From contig CALWIA010000033.1 in NCBI GenBank assembly GCA_944380605.1, forward strand, positions 1 to 64,000: a DNA stretch of 64,000 nt. The letters are read 5' to 3'. The translations under genes and the position numbers were made by a program. This document shows, in pieces, positions 34,964-44,557 of this stretch. Position 1 is the first letter of the stretch. Each line of letters opens with the position of its first letter. Origin of the DNA: an uncultured Lachnospiraceae bacterium. Lineage in GTDB: Bacteria; Bacillota; Clostridia; Lachnospirales; Lachnospiraceae. The notes below the pieces were generated by a model, which saw only the letters and a program-made list of their open reading frames with translations, was not told the origin of the DNA and ran no database searches.

Positions 34964-35965
34964 ATGAAGGTCAATGTAAAAGAAATGGAACAGTGGATCC
35001 GTCAGGCACTGCAAAGGCAGGGATTGACAGAAGAAGACGCGGAAATCATGACGCAGATTTACGTGGAAACGACCAAACGGGAAGTGGGGCATCATGACAT
35101 TCATAATCTGCCTTCCCGCCTGGAAAGTCTGAAAAAGGGAACGCTGAATCCAAGACCGGTTTATACAAAGAATGCGGCGTTCGGTGCCCTGGAGCGCTGG
35201 GATGGGGACAATGGCCCCGGAGAGCTGATCTGCCATTTCGCGATGGGCCGGGCAGTCCGGCTGGCGGAAACCCATGGAATCGGCATGTGCGTAATGAAAA
35301 ATTCCAATCACTATCTGTGCAGCGCGCCCTATGTGCTGCAGGCGGCAGAACAGGGGTGTATCGGTTTTATTATCGCCAAAGGCGTGCCCAGTATGGGGAT
35401 CCCAGGCTGTAAGGGCAATGTTGTGGGGCAGTCTCCAATTGGATACGCATTTCCTGCCGGAGGGCAGGATCCGGTGCTGCTGGATATCTGTCTGGCATAT
35501 GTGTCCGGGGAAGAACTGGCAAAGCGTGCCAGGGCCGGACAGGAGGTCCCCGGCTGGTGGGGCGTGGACAAAGAAGGAAAACCGGTGCGGACTGCCGCAG
35601 AATTGATGCAGGGGACCAAACATCCCATAGGGGAACACAAAGGATTTGGCCTGGCGATTCTTTGCGAACTGCTGACCGGCGTCCTGTCCGGAGGTCTGAT
35701 TCTGGATGAGGACGAGGAAAAAGAAGGGATTCGCGCCAGATCCACATCTCATTGTGCCATTGCTATAAAAACGGACGCGCTCTGGAGCCGGGAAGAGTAT
35801 GAAACCCGCAGTGAAGAACTGCTGAAACGGCTGCGGAACCGTTCTGCCGGTGTACATATTCCCGGAGACGGGTCGTTTTCACACATCAGGAAATGTGAAC
35901 AGACAGGAGAAACGGAATTAGAAGAAGAACTGATAGAAACCATAAAAAGGTGGGCAGAGCCGTAA
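34964..35965 (+). CDS. Ldh_2-family malate/lactate-type dehydrogenase
   Basis: This NAD(P)-dependent oxidoreductase of the type-2 malate/L-lactate dehydrogenase family acts on 2-hydroxy or 2-oxo acids such as 2,3-diketogulonate, ureidoglycolate or sulfolactate. The 333-aa product has the catalytic-His region GHHDIHNLPSRLESLKKG (about 42-59), MKNSNHYLCSAPYVLQAAEQG, and IGEHKGFGLAILCELLTGVLSG (about 224-245). It lies 13 nt after cdaR with AGGAGG. A terminator overlaps its end, so it forms a regulatory-plus-enzyme unit with cdaR. Confidence 0.88.
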   Translation: MKVNVKEMEQWIRQALQRQGLTEEDAEIMTQIYVETTKREVGHHDIHNLPSRLESLKKGTLNPRPVYTKNAAFGALERWDGDNGPGELICHFAMGRAVRLAETHGIGMCVMKNSNHYLCSAPYVLQAAEQGCIGFIIAKGVPSMGIPGCKGNVVGQSPIGYAFPAGGQDPVLLDICLAYVSGEELAKRARAGQEVPGWWGVDKEGKPVRTAAELMQGTKHPIGEHKGFGLAILCELLTGVLSGGLILDEDEEKEGIRARSTSHCAIAIKTDALWSREEYETRSEELLKRLRNRSAGVHIPGDGSFSHIRKCEQTGETELEEELIETIKRWAEP

Positions 35966-35984
35966 GGCATCTGCTCATTTTTTT
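35951..35984 (+). terminator. Rho-independent terminator at the end of the dehydrogenase gene
   Basis: TGGGCAGA (35951-35958) pairs with TCTGCTCA (35970-35977), followed by seven T. The stem begins inside the coding end of the Ldh_2 gene. Confidence 0.75.
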
Positions 35985-36001
35985 GTAAAAAACAGGTAAA
36001 A

Positions 36002-36081
36002 TTTTTTGTTATGCCAGCACAAAAAACAGAATCAAATTTGGAGACGGGGACATGGGGTTTTCCAGATCCCCACGCTATAAT
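36002..36081 (+). promoter_or_regulatory. Promoter and candidate operators of the importer operon
   Basis: TATAAT lies at 36076-36081, with no good -35 at 17 nt (TGGGGT). Upstream are an inverted repeat TTTTTTGT-N9-ACAAAAAA (36002-36026) and a GGGGA/TCCCC inverted pair (36046-36070) over the -35 area. A good -10 with a poor -35 fits an activator-dependent promoter, and CdaR is the obvious candidate. Confidence 0.5.
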
Positions 36082-36134
36082 TGAGGCACAATCTACAAAA
36101 AAGGAGAAGATATTTCAGAAAAAGGAGGAAACTT

Positions 36135-37757
36135 ATGAAGAAAAAAGTGTTATTGGCGGGTGTATTGTCAGCATGCATGATCCTGTCGTTGGCTGGCTGC
36201 GGAAGCGGGGGCTCTGATACCGGCACAACGGCTGCAGCTGCCGGGGGGCAGACAGAAGCACAGGCTTCCGATGACGGAGGCGGAGCAGAAGCGGAAGGCG
36301 GGGAAACAAAAGATTCTGTTGTGGTAGCCTGCGCGGCAGAACCCAACGCGTTTTATCCCATACATACGTCTCTGGGAACCAACATGGACGAAGTGCCGAT
36401 TCTGCACAATGTCTATGAATCTCTGATTAAGCTGGGCCCGGACAATACCCATGAGCCGCTGCTGGCGGAAAGCTGGGAGATCTCCGACGATGGATGTACC
36501 TATACGCTGTACCTGAGAGATGACGTATACTTCCACAACGGTGATCATATGACAGCAGCAGATGTAGAGTATACGCTGGACATCGCCGGACATTCTTCTG
36601 CAGGACTGGCACAGCTGGCCAACTATGAAGATACAGAAGTGATCGACGATTATACCGTAGCGATTCACCTGAGCGCGCCGTATGGACCTTTCCTGAACGC
36701 TCTGTGCGGCAGATACGCGCTGATTGTGGACAAGGCGCTGGCAGAGGAAATCGGCGAGGATGCTTATAACGAAGCACCGGTAGGCACCGGTCCCTACAAG
36801 TTTGTCTCTTACACCTCCGGCGACAGCGTAGTACTGGAAGCCAACGAGGATTACTGGGGCGGCGCGCCGTCTATCAAGCATGTGACCTTCCGGGTGATGA
36901 CAGACACCAATACCCAGATGGTTTCTTTGGAAAACGGAGATGTGGACGTACTGATCAATGCCAACATCAGTTCTCTGACCCGTCTGAACAACGAAAATAT
37001 CAAGTGGGATACCAAGGACGCGTCCTCCATTGACAACCTGAAAATCAACTGTTCCAAGGGTCCGGGCACGGATATCAACTTCCGTAAGGCAATTCAGTGC
37101 GGCATCAACAAGGAAGACGTGAACCTGGGCGTATACGAAGGCATGGCAACCCTGGGTGACATCCAGATTGCTCCCGGATTTTCCGGAAGACCGGATCCGG
37201 GCACCTATAAGGTTGTAGAGTATGATCCGGAAAAGGCCAAGGAATATCTGGCGGCTTCCAATTACAATGGTGAGGAATTTAAGATTGTCACCGTATCCGG
37301 TACCAGAGATGAAAGCGCGGCACAGATTATCCAGGGCCAGCTGATCGAACTGGGCATCAACTGCACCGTCAGCGCGGTAGACTCTGCTTCTTACGCGGCC
37401 ACGGTAGATAACGGAACCGGTGAATTCGGCGCGGCGCTTCGCTTCAGCGGCGTATCCGTACTGGATGCAGATGGCCTGTTCTATCAGTATCACAGCGACA
37501 GCGTGTTAACTCCCGGCAAATATGACGCAGGCGTTACGACTCCGGAACTGGATGAACTGCTGATGGCTGCCCGCGTGGAGCAGGATGAAGACACCAGAAA
37601 AGATCTGTATGCGCAGGCCTGCGACTACATTACGGATAACGCGTATGGATGCACAATCTACTATGAAGTAAATGCAGTGGCATACAATGCGGCGTTGAAT
37701 GGAGTAGTTCCCAGATCTCTGACCGGCCTGTATTTCTTCAATGACTGGAACTGGTAA
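36135..37757 (+). CDS. ABC transporter substrate-binding lipoprotein (SBP_bac_5, Dpp/Opp type)
   Basis: This extracellular binding lipoprotein delivers substrate to the permease encoded next. The 540-aa product has a lipoprotein signal with the lipobox LAGC (Cys22), a low-complexity Gly/Ala/Glu linker, and a family-5 solute-binding domain (YESLIKLGPDNTHEPLLAESWEISDDG; DDVYFHNGD). Family 5 proteins bind peptides, nickel or oligosaccharides, so ligand type is open. ATG 36135 follows AAAGGAGG; the upstream ATG at 36081 is non-coding. Context suggests a glycosidic or sugar-acid ligand rather than a peptide. Confidence 0.93.
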   Translation: MKKKVLLAGVLSACMILSLAGCGSGGSDTGTTAAAAGGQTEAQASDDGGGAEAEGGETKDSVVVACAAEPNAFYPIHTSLGTNMDEVPILHNVYESLIKLGPDNTHEPLLAESWEISDDGCTYTLYLRDDVYFHNGDHMTAADVEYTLDIAGHSSAGLAQLANYEDTEVIDDYTVAIHLSAPYGPFLNALCGRYALIVDKALAEEIGEDAYNEAPVGTGPYKFVSYTSGDSVVLEANEDYWGGAPSIKHVTFRVMTDTNTQMVSLENGDVDVLINANISSLTRLNNENIKWDTKDASSIDNLKINCSKGPGTDINFRKAIQCGINKEDVNLGVYEGMATLGDIQIAPGFSGRPDPGTYKVVEYDPEKAKEYLAASNYNGEEFKIVTVSGTRDESAAQIIQGQLIELGINCTVSAVDSASYAATVDNGTGEFGAALRFSGVSVLDADGLFYQYHSDSVLTPGKYDAGVTTPELDELLMAARVEQDEDTRKDLYAQACDYITDNAYGCTIYYEVNAVAYNAALNGVVPRSLTGLYFFNDWNW

Positions 37758-37803
37758 TCCGCATCAGGACAACAACAGTTCTGTGAACTGCAGATAGGGT
37801 ATG

Positions 37804-37842
37804 GAAGGAGCAAACGAGCAAAATCCTTTGCTCCTTCTTCTT
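37804..37842 (+). terminator. Stable hairpin after the binding-protein gene
   Basis: GAAGGAGCAAA (37804-37814) pairs perfectly with TTTGCTCCTTC (37827-37837) around a 12-nt loop, followed by TTCTTTC. It could act as a partial terminator or 3' mRNA protector, giving more binding protein than permease. Confidence 0.7.
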
Positions 37843-37857
37843 TCAGAGAGGTGACAT

Positions 37858-38781
37858 ATGGTTAAGTACATTATCAAAAGAATCCTGATGCTGATACCGG
37901 TTATCTTCGGCATCACCTTGTTTATCTATGTCATTATGAGTCTGGCGCCCGGAGATCCTGCCACCTTGATTCTGGGACCGGACGCCACTTACGAGGAAAT
38001 CCTGGCCAAGCGAGAAGAACTGGGACTCAACGATCCCATTCTGGTGCGGTATTTTAAATACATGGCCGGCGTGCTCCATGGAGATTTTGGAATCTCCTGG
38101 TACAACGAGTACGATGTTATGGGAGAGTTCCTGAACCGGATTCCCAATACGCTGCTGCTGGGCCTTCTGTCCAATGCCATTGTAATACTGGTGGGAATTC
38201 CGCTGGGTATTATCGCGGCGGTAAAGCAGAACGGCGTCATCGACTACTGCACGCTGGTGCTGGCCATGCTGTTTTCTTCTATGCCGGCATTCTGGTTCGG
38301 CCTTATGGCGCAGATCTTTTTCTGCCTGAATCTGGGCTGGTTTCCGGCTACCGGAGCGGAGAGTCTGAAGCATTTCATTTTGCCGGCGGTTACGCTGGCC
38401 AGCGCGTCTCTGGCCGGCCAGGTCCGTCTGACCCGTACCAGTATGCTGGAGGTTAATAAACTGGATTATGTGCGCACCGCCAGAGCGAAGGGCTGTTCGG
38501 AAAGCCGTATCGTGATCCGTCACGTCCTGCGCAACGGCCTGCTTCCCGTAGTAACCAGCATCGGCGCCCATATCGCAACGATTGTAGGCGGAGCCATTGT
38601 AACAGAAAGCGTATTCGCCATACCCGGCGTGGCCAGCCTGATGATCAATGCGGTAAAAATCCGGGATGTACCGGTGGTTATGGGTGTTATCGTGGTAATT
38701 TCCGTATTTGTAGGCGTTGTAAACCTGCTGGTGGACCTGCTGTACGCGGTAATCGATCCCAGAGTCAAACTGGGCAGCTGA
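37858..38781 (+). CDS. ABC transporter permease, DppB/OppB type
   Basis: This is the first inner-membrane permease of the importer. The 307-aa product has the N-terminal RILMLIPVIFGITLFIYVIM helix, the PGDPATLILGPDAT segment, about six helices and the EAA loop region VRTARAKGCSESRIVIRHVLRNGLLPVVT (about 204-232) that contacts the ATPases. It lies downstream of the hairpin at 37804 and 19 nt before the second permease. Confidence 0.94.
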   Translation: MVKYIIKRILMLIPVIFGITLFIYVIMSLAPGDPATLILGPDATYEEILAKREELGLNDPILVRYFKYMAGVLHGDFGISWYNEYDVMGEFLNRIPNTLLLGLLSNAIVILVGIPLGIIAAVKQNGVIDYCTLVLAMLFSSMPAFWFGLMAQIFFCLNLGWFPATGAESLKHFILPAVTLASASLAGQVRLTRTSMLEVNKLDYVRTARAKGCSESRIVIRHVLRNGLLPVVTSIGAHIATIVGGAIVTESVFAIPGVASLMINAVKIRDVPVVMGVIVVISVFVGVVNLLVDLLYAVIDPRVKLGS

Positions 38782-38800
38782 CAGAAGAAGGAGGCAGACG

Positions 38801-39682
38801 ATGAGCAAAAAGATCAAAAAGAAAACCAATCTCTCCAATAAAAGCCAGCTGGGTATGATTGTATTCCGTTTCAGCAAAAACAAGTTGGCGATGTTCGGAC
38901 TGGCAGTTATTGTTATTCTGGCCCTGCTGTGCGTGGCAGCGCCTCTCTACATCGATTATGAATCGGTGTATCAGCAAAGCATGGCGGACCGCTTTATTCT
39001 TCCCTGCGCGGAACATCCGCTGGGCACCGATCAGTTCGGCAGAGACCTGTTTGCCCGGATTATCTACGGCGGCCGGATTTCCCTGCTGGCAGGCCTGGTA
39101 GTGGTCGCCATGGCACTGGTGCTGGGGATTGTGCTGGGCGGTATCGCCGGTTATTACGGCGGCCGCATTGACAATGTGATCATGCGGATCTGCGATGTAT
39201 TTATGGCGGTTCCCAGAATGCTGCTTTCCATGGCGGTTGTAGCGGCTCTGGGACAAGGTACTTTCAAAATGCTGATTGCCCTTTCCATAGCGGCATTTCC
39301 CGGATATGCCCGTACGGTCCGTGCTTCCATCATGACACTGCGGAACCAGGAGTATGTGGAAGCGGCCAAGTGCTGCGGCACCAGTTCCGCCCGCATCATT
39401 TTCAAACACGTGGTGCCCAACGGGCTGGGGCCGGTGATCGTCTCCGCCACCCTGGGCTTGGGCGGCACAATTCTGGCCATTGCTTCTCTTGGATTCCTTG
39501 GCATTGGCGTAGCGTCCCCGACGCCGGAATGGGGAACCATTCTTTCTGAAAACCGTGCCAACATCCGTTACTACCCCTACCTGGGCCTGGTACCCGGCAT
39601 GTTTATCGCGATTTCCGTTATGTGCCTGAACTTCATCGGCGACGGTCTGCGGGACGCGCTGGATCCCAGAATGAAGAACTAA
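38801..39682 (+). CDS. ABC transporter permease, DppC/OppC type
   Basis: This is the second permease. The 293-aa product has the N-terminal OppC-type helix (LAMFGLAVIVILALLCVAAPL), HPLGTDQFGRDLFARIIYGGRISL (about 69-92), and the EAA loop VEAAKCCGTSSARIIFKHVVPNGLGPVIV (about 186-214). AAGGAGG precedes the ATG. Confidence 0.94.
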   Translation: MSKKIKKKTNLSNKSQLGMIVFRFSKNKLAMFGLAVIVILALLCVAAPLYIDYESVYQQSMADRFILPCAEHPLGTDQFGRDLFARIIYGGRISLLAGLVVVAMALVLGIVLGGIAGYYGGRIDNVIMRICDVFMAVPRMLLSMAVVAALGQGTFKMLIALSIAAFPGYARTVRASIMTLRNQEYVEAAKCCGTSSARIIFKHVVPNGLGPVIVSATLGLGGTILAIASLGFLGIGVASPTPEWGTILSENRANIRYYPYLGLVPGMFIAISVMCLNFIGDGLRDALDPRMKN

Positions 39683-39694
39683 AAGGAGGCAGCT

Positions 39695-40675
39695 ATGGAG
39701 AAACATTTACTGGAAATTAAAAATCTCCACGTACAGTACAACACCGACGAAGCGGTGGTGCACGCGGTCAACGGCTTAAGTCTGACGCTGGACAAAGGCG
39801 AGGCACTGGGAATCGTAGGAGAGACCGGAGCCGGAAAATCCACGACGGCGCTGAGCATCCTGAAACTGCTTCCAGATAAGGTGGGAGAAATTACAGAGGG
39901 CAGCATTGTCTATGATGGAATAGATATTATCAAGGCAAATAACCATACCATGCGGGAGATCCGCGGCGCGAAAATCACTATGATTTTCCAGGACCCCATG
40001 AGTTCCTTGAATCCGATCATGACCATTGGCGAACAGATTCACGAAGTGCTGGAGCTGCACTTCCCGAAAATGAGCGCCGCGGAAAAAGACCAGAAGGTAG
40101 ACGAAATCCTGGGACTGGTGGGAATTCAGAAGACCAGAAAAAATGAGTATCCACATCAGTTTTCCGGCGGCATGAAGCAGAGAATCGGAATCGCCATGGC
40201 ACTGGTGGCGGAGCCGGAGCTTCTTCTGGCAGATGAGCCTACCACGGCGCTGGATGTGACCATTCAGGCACAGATTCTGCAGCTGATGCAGGAACTGCAG
40301 AAAAAGTACAATACGGCGATGATTCTGATTACCCATGACTTGGGCGTAGTAGCAGAATTCTGCGAAAAAGTGGCGGTGGTATACGCCGGCGAAGTGATTG
40401 AACAGGGAACGGTAGAAGAGGTATTTACCAGAGAGAAAAATCATCCGTACACCACCGGGCTGTTCAACAGTATTCCGGATTTGACCAGCGATGTGGAGCG
40501 TTTGATTCCCATTCCTGGATTCATGTCGGATCCTACCAACCTTCCGGAAGGCTGCAAATTCGCGGAGCGCTGTCCGCACTGCACCGAACGGTGCCGGAAA
40601 GAAGCGCCGAAGCTGTACGAGGATGGCGGCCACAGCATCCGCTGCTTCCTCTATGAAACGAAAGGGGGACAGTGA
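39695..40675 (+). CDS. ABC transporter ATP-binding protein, DppD/OppD type
   Basis: This is the first ATPase of the importer. The 326-aa product has Walker A GETGAGKSTT (about 43-52), signature FSGGMKQR, Walker B LLLADEPTTALD and the C-terminal oligopeptide-transporter region with the spaced cysteine segment CKFAERCPHCTERC (about 288-301), which in this family can bind an iron-sulfur cluster. It lies 12 nt after the permease. Confidence 0.95.
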   Translation: MEKHLLEIKNLHVQYNTDEAVVHAVNGLSLTLDKGEALGIVGETGAGKSTTALSILKLLPDKVGEITEGSIVYDGIDIIKANNHTMREIRGAKITMIFQDPMSSLNPIMTIGEQIHEVLELHFPKMSAAEKDQKVDEILGLVGIQKTRKNEYPHQFSGGMKQRIGIAMALVAEPELLLADEPTTALDVTIQAQILQLMQELQKKYNTAMILITHDLGVVAEFCEKVAVVYAGEVIEQGTVEEVFTREKNHPYTTGLFNSIPDLTSDVERLIPIPGFMSDPTNLPEGCKFAERCPHCTERCRKEAPKLYEDGGHSIRCFLYETKGGQ

Positions 40676-40677
40676 TC

Positions 40678-41631
40678 ATGGCAGCACCTTTGATTGAAAC
40701 CAGAAATCTGAAAAAATATTTCCAGACGCCCCGCGGTCTTCTGCATGCGGTGGACGATGTAAATCTGACCATAAACGAAGGACAGACCCTGGGTATTGTG
40801 GGAGAATCCGGATGCGGAAAATCGACGCTTGGCAGAACCATTATGCGGCTGGTGGAAGCCACGGATGGAGAAGTGCTGTATGAGGGAGAGGACATCTTAA
40901 AATATGATAAGAAACAGATGAAAAAGATGCACACCAGCATGCAGATGATTTTCCAGGACCCGTTTACATCGCTGAACCCCAGGCTTTCCATAGGCGAAAT
41001 CATCGCGGAGCCTATGAAAGTTGTAAAAAATGTAAAAGGCAAAGAAGCCATGAAGCAGAGAGTTCATGAACTGATGGATATGTGCGGACTGCCGCAGCGC
41101 TATTACAACACCTATCCCCATGAACTGGACGGCGGCCGCCGGCAGAGAGTGGGATTGGCCAGAGCCCTGGCGTTGAATCCCAAGTTTATTGTCTGTGATG
41201 AACCGGTATCCGCGCTGGACGTGTCCATTCAGGCGCAGATTATCAATCTGCTTATGGATCTGCAGGACCAGCATGGACTTGCCTATATGTTCATCACGCA
41301 TGACCTGTGCGTCGTACGTCATATCAGCGATTTCATCGCGGTGATGTATCTGGGCCAAGTGGTGGAATACGCGGCCCGGAACGAATTGTTCGCGCATCAG
41401 TATCACCCGTATACGGTGGCGCTGCTGTCGGCAATCCCCACGCCGGATCTGAGCCGGCGGAACCGGGAACGGCATCTGCTGCAGGGAGAGGTAGGCAATC
41501 CCATCAACCCGGAACCGGGATGCCGTTTTGCTTCCCGCTGCAAATACGCGACGGAAGCCTGCAAGGCGCCTCAGCAGCTGAGGGAAATCACCCCCGGACA
41601 TTTTGTCCGCTGTCATATGGCAAAATCGTGA
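40678..41631 (+). CDS. ABC transporter ATP-binding protein, DppF/OppF type
   Basis: This is the second ATPase. The 317-aa product has Walker A GESGCGKST (about 42-50), a signature LDGGRRQR in place of LSGGQRQR, and Walker B FIVCDEPVSALD. The C-terminal region has CRFASRCKYATEAC. The DGG variant also occurs in other clostridial OppF proteins as I recall. ATG 40678 lies 8 nt after AAGGGGGA; a GTG at 40672 is too close. Confidence 0.94.
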   Translation: MAAPLIETRNLKKYFQTPRGLLHAVDDVNLTINEGQTLGIVGESGCGKSTLGRTIMRLVEATDGEVLYEGEDILKYDKKQMKKMHTSMQMIFQDPFTSLNPRLSIGEIIAEPMKVVKNVKGKEAMKQRVHELMDMCGLPQRYYNTYPHELDGGRRQRVGLARALALNPKFIVCDEPVSALDVSIQAQIINLLMDLQDQHGLAYMFITHDLCVVRHISDFIAVMYLGQVVEYAARNELFAHQYHPYTVALLSAIPTPDLSRRNRERHLLQGEVGNPINPEPGCRFASRCKYATEACKAPQQLREITPGHFVRCHMAKS

Positions 41632-41644
41632 AAGGAGAGAGAGT

Positions 41645-43618
41645 ATGGCCTGGTGGCTGAAAAATAATATCCGGATGGTGCAGAACAACATCCGGGATAT
41701 CGATGCCCGTATTGACATTGATAAACACATTCAGTGGCTGAAAGACCTGGGAGCCAATACCCTGCAGATCGGATGCGGCGGTATTACGGCATTTCATCCT
41801 ACTGAACTGGACTGCCAGTGGGAAAGCCCTTATATGAAAGGGGATTTTTTCGGCGAGATGCTGGAAAAATGCCATGCAAATGGAATCCGCGTCATTGCCC
41901 GGTTCGATTTCAGCAAGACTCATGAAAGTTTTTATGAGGCCCATCCAGACTGGTATTTCCGCAGCGCGGACGGATCGCCGGTACGGTATCACGATACGGT
42001 GGCAACCTGTGTCAACGGAGCTTACCAGAGGGAACGTTCTCTGGATATTTTGAGAGAGGTTCTGACGAAATATCCGGTGGACGGCATCTTCTTTAATATG
42101 TTCGGCTACATTACTTTTGATTACAGCGGCAATTACGTAGGGATCTGCCAGTGCGACAACTGCCGGCGGCGGTTTAAGGAAATGTACGGGGAAGAACTTC
42201 CGGTGAAAGAAGACATCGATGATCCGGTATTCCGCAAGTACATGGAATTCAAGAAGATTACCGTGGATGAAATGCTGACAAAGATCCACAATCTGGCCAG
42301 AGAACTGAATCCGGAGTGCGCGGTGAGCACATATGCGGATACCGGCGTGGATATTGTCCGCAACGAATCCAATTCTGCGGTAGACCGTCCGCTTCCGTTC
42401 TGGATCTATAACAGTTCCGACAATGTGGGCGAAATTGAGGGAAGCTATGAAGACAAAATTTCTTCTAACTGCTGCATCAACGCGGTAGATCTGCCGTACC
42501 GGTTTATGGGTGTGTCCGATTCCCTCAACCAGATTCGCCTGTATGGGGACCTGGCGGCAGGCGGCAGCCTGGACTGGTGCATCATCGGCAATTTTGAGGA
42601 TTACCACGACTATGAAAATTTTGAATCGGTCAAGAAGATCTTCCATTTCCACAAGCAGTATGAGTCTTATTTCGGACATTTTAGTCCCAAGACCCGGATT
42701 CTGGTTGTGAAGGAAGGAAGCCGGAAGGAACTCTGCGCGGAATACAGAGGCATTTATCATATGCTGAAAGAAGCCCATCTGCTGTTCACGGTGGTAAAGC
42801 TGAATGCGCTGGAAAGTCATATAAAAGAATTTGACGAGTATGACTTTATTCTTCTTCCGGACGTACATCAGGTGTCAGAACCTGTGCTGGATGCGCTGAA
42901 ACAGACCAGGGCTTCTGTGATCGCGACCGGTCTGGCGCTGGAAGAGCAGGCAGACGCGCTGCAGGCGCTGTTCGGTATTTCCTTGAAAGAAAAAGTTACC
43001 GATGTACGGGGAACGTATCTGAAAACCGATCCGGCGGATGTTTTCTCAGATTTTGCGGAAAAGAAAAAATACTGGGTATTTCTGGACGGACCGTACTGCG
43101 GAATGGAACTGGGAGAGGAGACCAGAGGTTTGCTTCCCAAGGTAGAAAAAGCCAGATTCGGACCGCCGGAACGCTGCTACGGCCATGAAGAGACGGATGA
43201 ACCTATGATGGCGGAATTCCGGAATAAAAATCTGTATGTGCCTTGGAACATCGGAACGCTGTATTACAAGCTGGGATACGATGAATTCAAGCGGCTGCTG
43301 CTGGATGCCATGTCTTCGATTCGGACGCTGCCCCGGCTGTTTGAAACCAACGCGCCGGAGATGGTGGAGATATTCTTCGCGGAATGCGAGCCTTCTGTGT
43401 ATTTGCTTCAGATGATCAATATGACCGGATGGAATGGAATGACGTTCTTTGAACCGTGGGCGCTGGACGGCATGGAGGTACGGTTTACAGGCATATCACC
43501 GGTTTCTGCGGAAGTCATGACAGAAGAAGGTCTGAAGCCGGTTCCTTTGGAAGACGGATGTCTGAAGTGTCCCATGAAGAAGGGACAGTTGTATCAGGCT
43601 TTTAAGATTCAGGTATAA
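41645..43618 (+). CDS. GHL6-type glycoside-hydrolase-like protein, copy A
   Basis: This 657-aa protein looks like the hypothetical glycosyl hydrolase 6 / beta-galactosidase-trimerisation group. An N-terminal TIM barrel (about 1-330) has IRVIARFDFSKTHESFYEAH, YPVDGIFFNMFGY and a cysteine cluster CQCDNCRRRFKEMYG (about 163-177). A Rossmann-like middle domain (RILVVKEGSRKEL, DFILLPDVHQVSE) and a C-terminal beta region follow. There is no signal peptide, so it is cytoplasmic. Activity and substrate are unknown. It directly follows the importer with an AAAGGAG site, and is paralogous to the 45833 gene. Confidence 0.75.
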   Translation: MAWWLKNNIRMVQNNIRDIDARIDIDKHIQWLKDLGANTLQIGCGGITAFHPTELDCQWESPYMKGDFFGEMLEKCHANGIRVIARFDFSKTHESFYEAHPDWYFRSADGSPVRYHDTVATCVNGAYQRERSLDILREVLTKYPVDGIFFNMFGYITFDYSGNYVGICQCDNCRRRFKEMYGEELPVKEDIDDPVFRKYMEFKKITVDEMLTKIHNLARELNPECAVSTYADTGVDIVRNESNSAVDRPLPFWIYNSSDNVGEIEGSYEDKISSNCCINAVDLPYRFMGVSDSLNQIRLYGDLAAGGSLDWCIIGNFEDYHDYENFESVKKIFHFHKQYESYFGHFSPKTRILVVKEGSRKELCAEYRGIYHMLKEAHLLFTVVKLNALESHIKEFDEYDFILLPDVHQVSEPVLDALKQTRASVIATGLALEEQADALQALFGISLKEKVTDVRGTYLKTDPADVFSDFAEKKKYWVFLDGPYCGMELGEETRGLLPKVEKARFGPPERCYGHEETDEPMMAEFRNKNLYVPWNIGTLYYKLGYDEFKRLLLDAMSSIRTLPRLFETNAPEMVEIFFAECEPSVYLLQMINMTGWNGMTFFEPWALDGMEVRFTGISPVSAEVMTEEGLKPVPLEDGCLKCPMKKGQLYQAFKIQV

Positions 43619-43651
43619 ATGACCTATAAGAAAGGATTGGAGGAAACAAGC

Positions 43652-44551
43652 ATGGACAAGAAAAAGATTGCGTTTATTGGCCTTGGTATTATGGGAAAAC
43701 CCATGAGCAAAAATCTGCTTAACGCGGGATACGAACTGACCGTTTATGATTTGAATGCTGCTTCGATAGAAGAAGTGGTATCCTGCGGCGCAAAGGCGGC
43801 AGGCAGCGCGGCAGAAGCGGTGAAGGGCTGCGGCATTGCCATTACCATGCTGCCCAATTCTCCCCATGTGAAGACGGCGGTTATGGGAGAAAACGGCGTA
43901 CTGGAAGGAGCCTGCCCGGGCATGATTCTGATTGACATGAGTTCCATAGCGCCGCTGGCCTCTCAGGAAATCTGCAAAGCCTGTGAAAAGGCAGGCGTCG
44001 AGATGCTGGATGCACCCGTATCCGGCGGAGAGCCAAAGGCGATTGACGGCACCTTGTCCATTATGATCGGCGGCAAAAAAGAGGTATATGAAGAGGTAAA
44101 AGACCTGCTTTTGTGTATGGGAAGCAGTGCCGTGTACTGCGGCAGCATCGGCGCCGGCAATACCACCAAGCTGGCCAATCAGATTGTGGTAGCGCTGAAT
44201 ATTGCCGCCTGTTCGGAAGCATTTACGCTGGCGAAGGCAGCAGGCGTAGATCCGCAGATGGTATATGAAGCCATTCGCGGAGGCCTGGCGGGATCAACGG
44301 TTATGGACGCAAAAGTGCCGATGATGATTGCAGACAATGAAAAGCCTGGCTTTAAGATCGACCTTCATATCAAGGACCTGAATAACGCAATGGATACGGG
44401 ACACGGAGTAGGCGTGCCGCTTCCTCTGACCGCGCAGGTGATGGAAATGTTCCAGCTGCTGCACGCGGACGGAAAAGGACAGGCGGATCACAGCGCGCTT
44501 GTAAAGTATTATGAGAAGCTTTCCGGTGTGTCCGTATCCGGGAAGGAATAA
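43652..44551 (+). CDS. Beta-hydroxyacid dehydrogenase, GarR/tartronate semialdehyde reductase type
   Basis: The 3-hydroxyisobutyrate dehydrogenase family reduces tartronate semialdehyde to D-glycerate or acts on similar 3-hydroxyacids. The 299-aa product has the NAD(P) loop IAFIGLGIMGKPMSKNLL (about 6-23), the substrate motif DAPVSGGEPKA (about 123-133), and GAGNTTKLANQIVV with the catalytic Lys (about 171). ATG 43652 follows TTGGAGGAAAC. It lies next to the glycerate kinase gene, which fits the garR-garK logic. Confidence 0.9.
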   Translation: MDKKKIAFIGLGIMGKPMSKNLLNAGYELTVYDLNAASIEEVVSCGAKAAGSAAEAVKGCGIAITMLPNSPHVKTAVMGENGVLEGACPGMILIDMSSIAPLASQEICKACEKAGVEMLDAPVSGGEPKAIDGTLSIMIGGKKEVYEEVKDLLLCMGSSAVYCGSIGAGNTTKLANQIVVALNIAACSEAFTLAKAAGVDPQMVYEAIRGGLAGSTVMDAKVPMMIADNEKPGFKIDLHIKDLNNAMDTGHGVGVPLPLTAQVMEMFQLLHADGKGQADHSALVKYYEKLSGVSVSGKE

Positions 44552-44557
44552 CACCAT

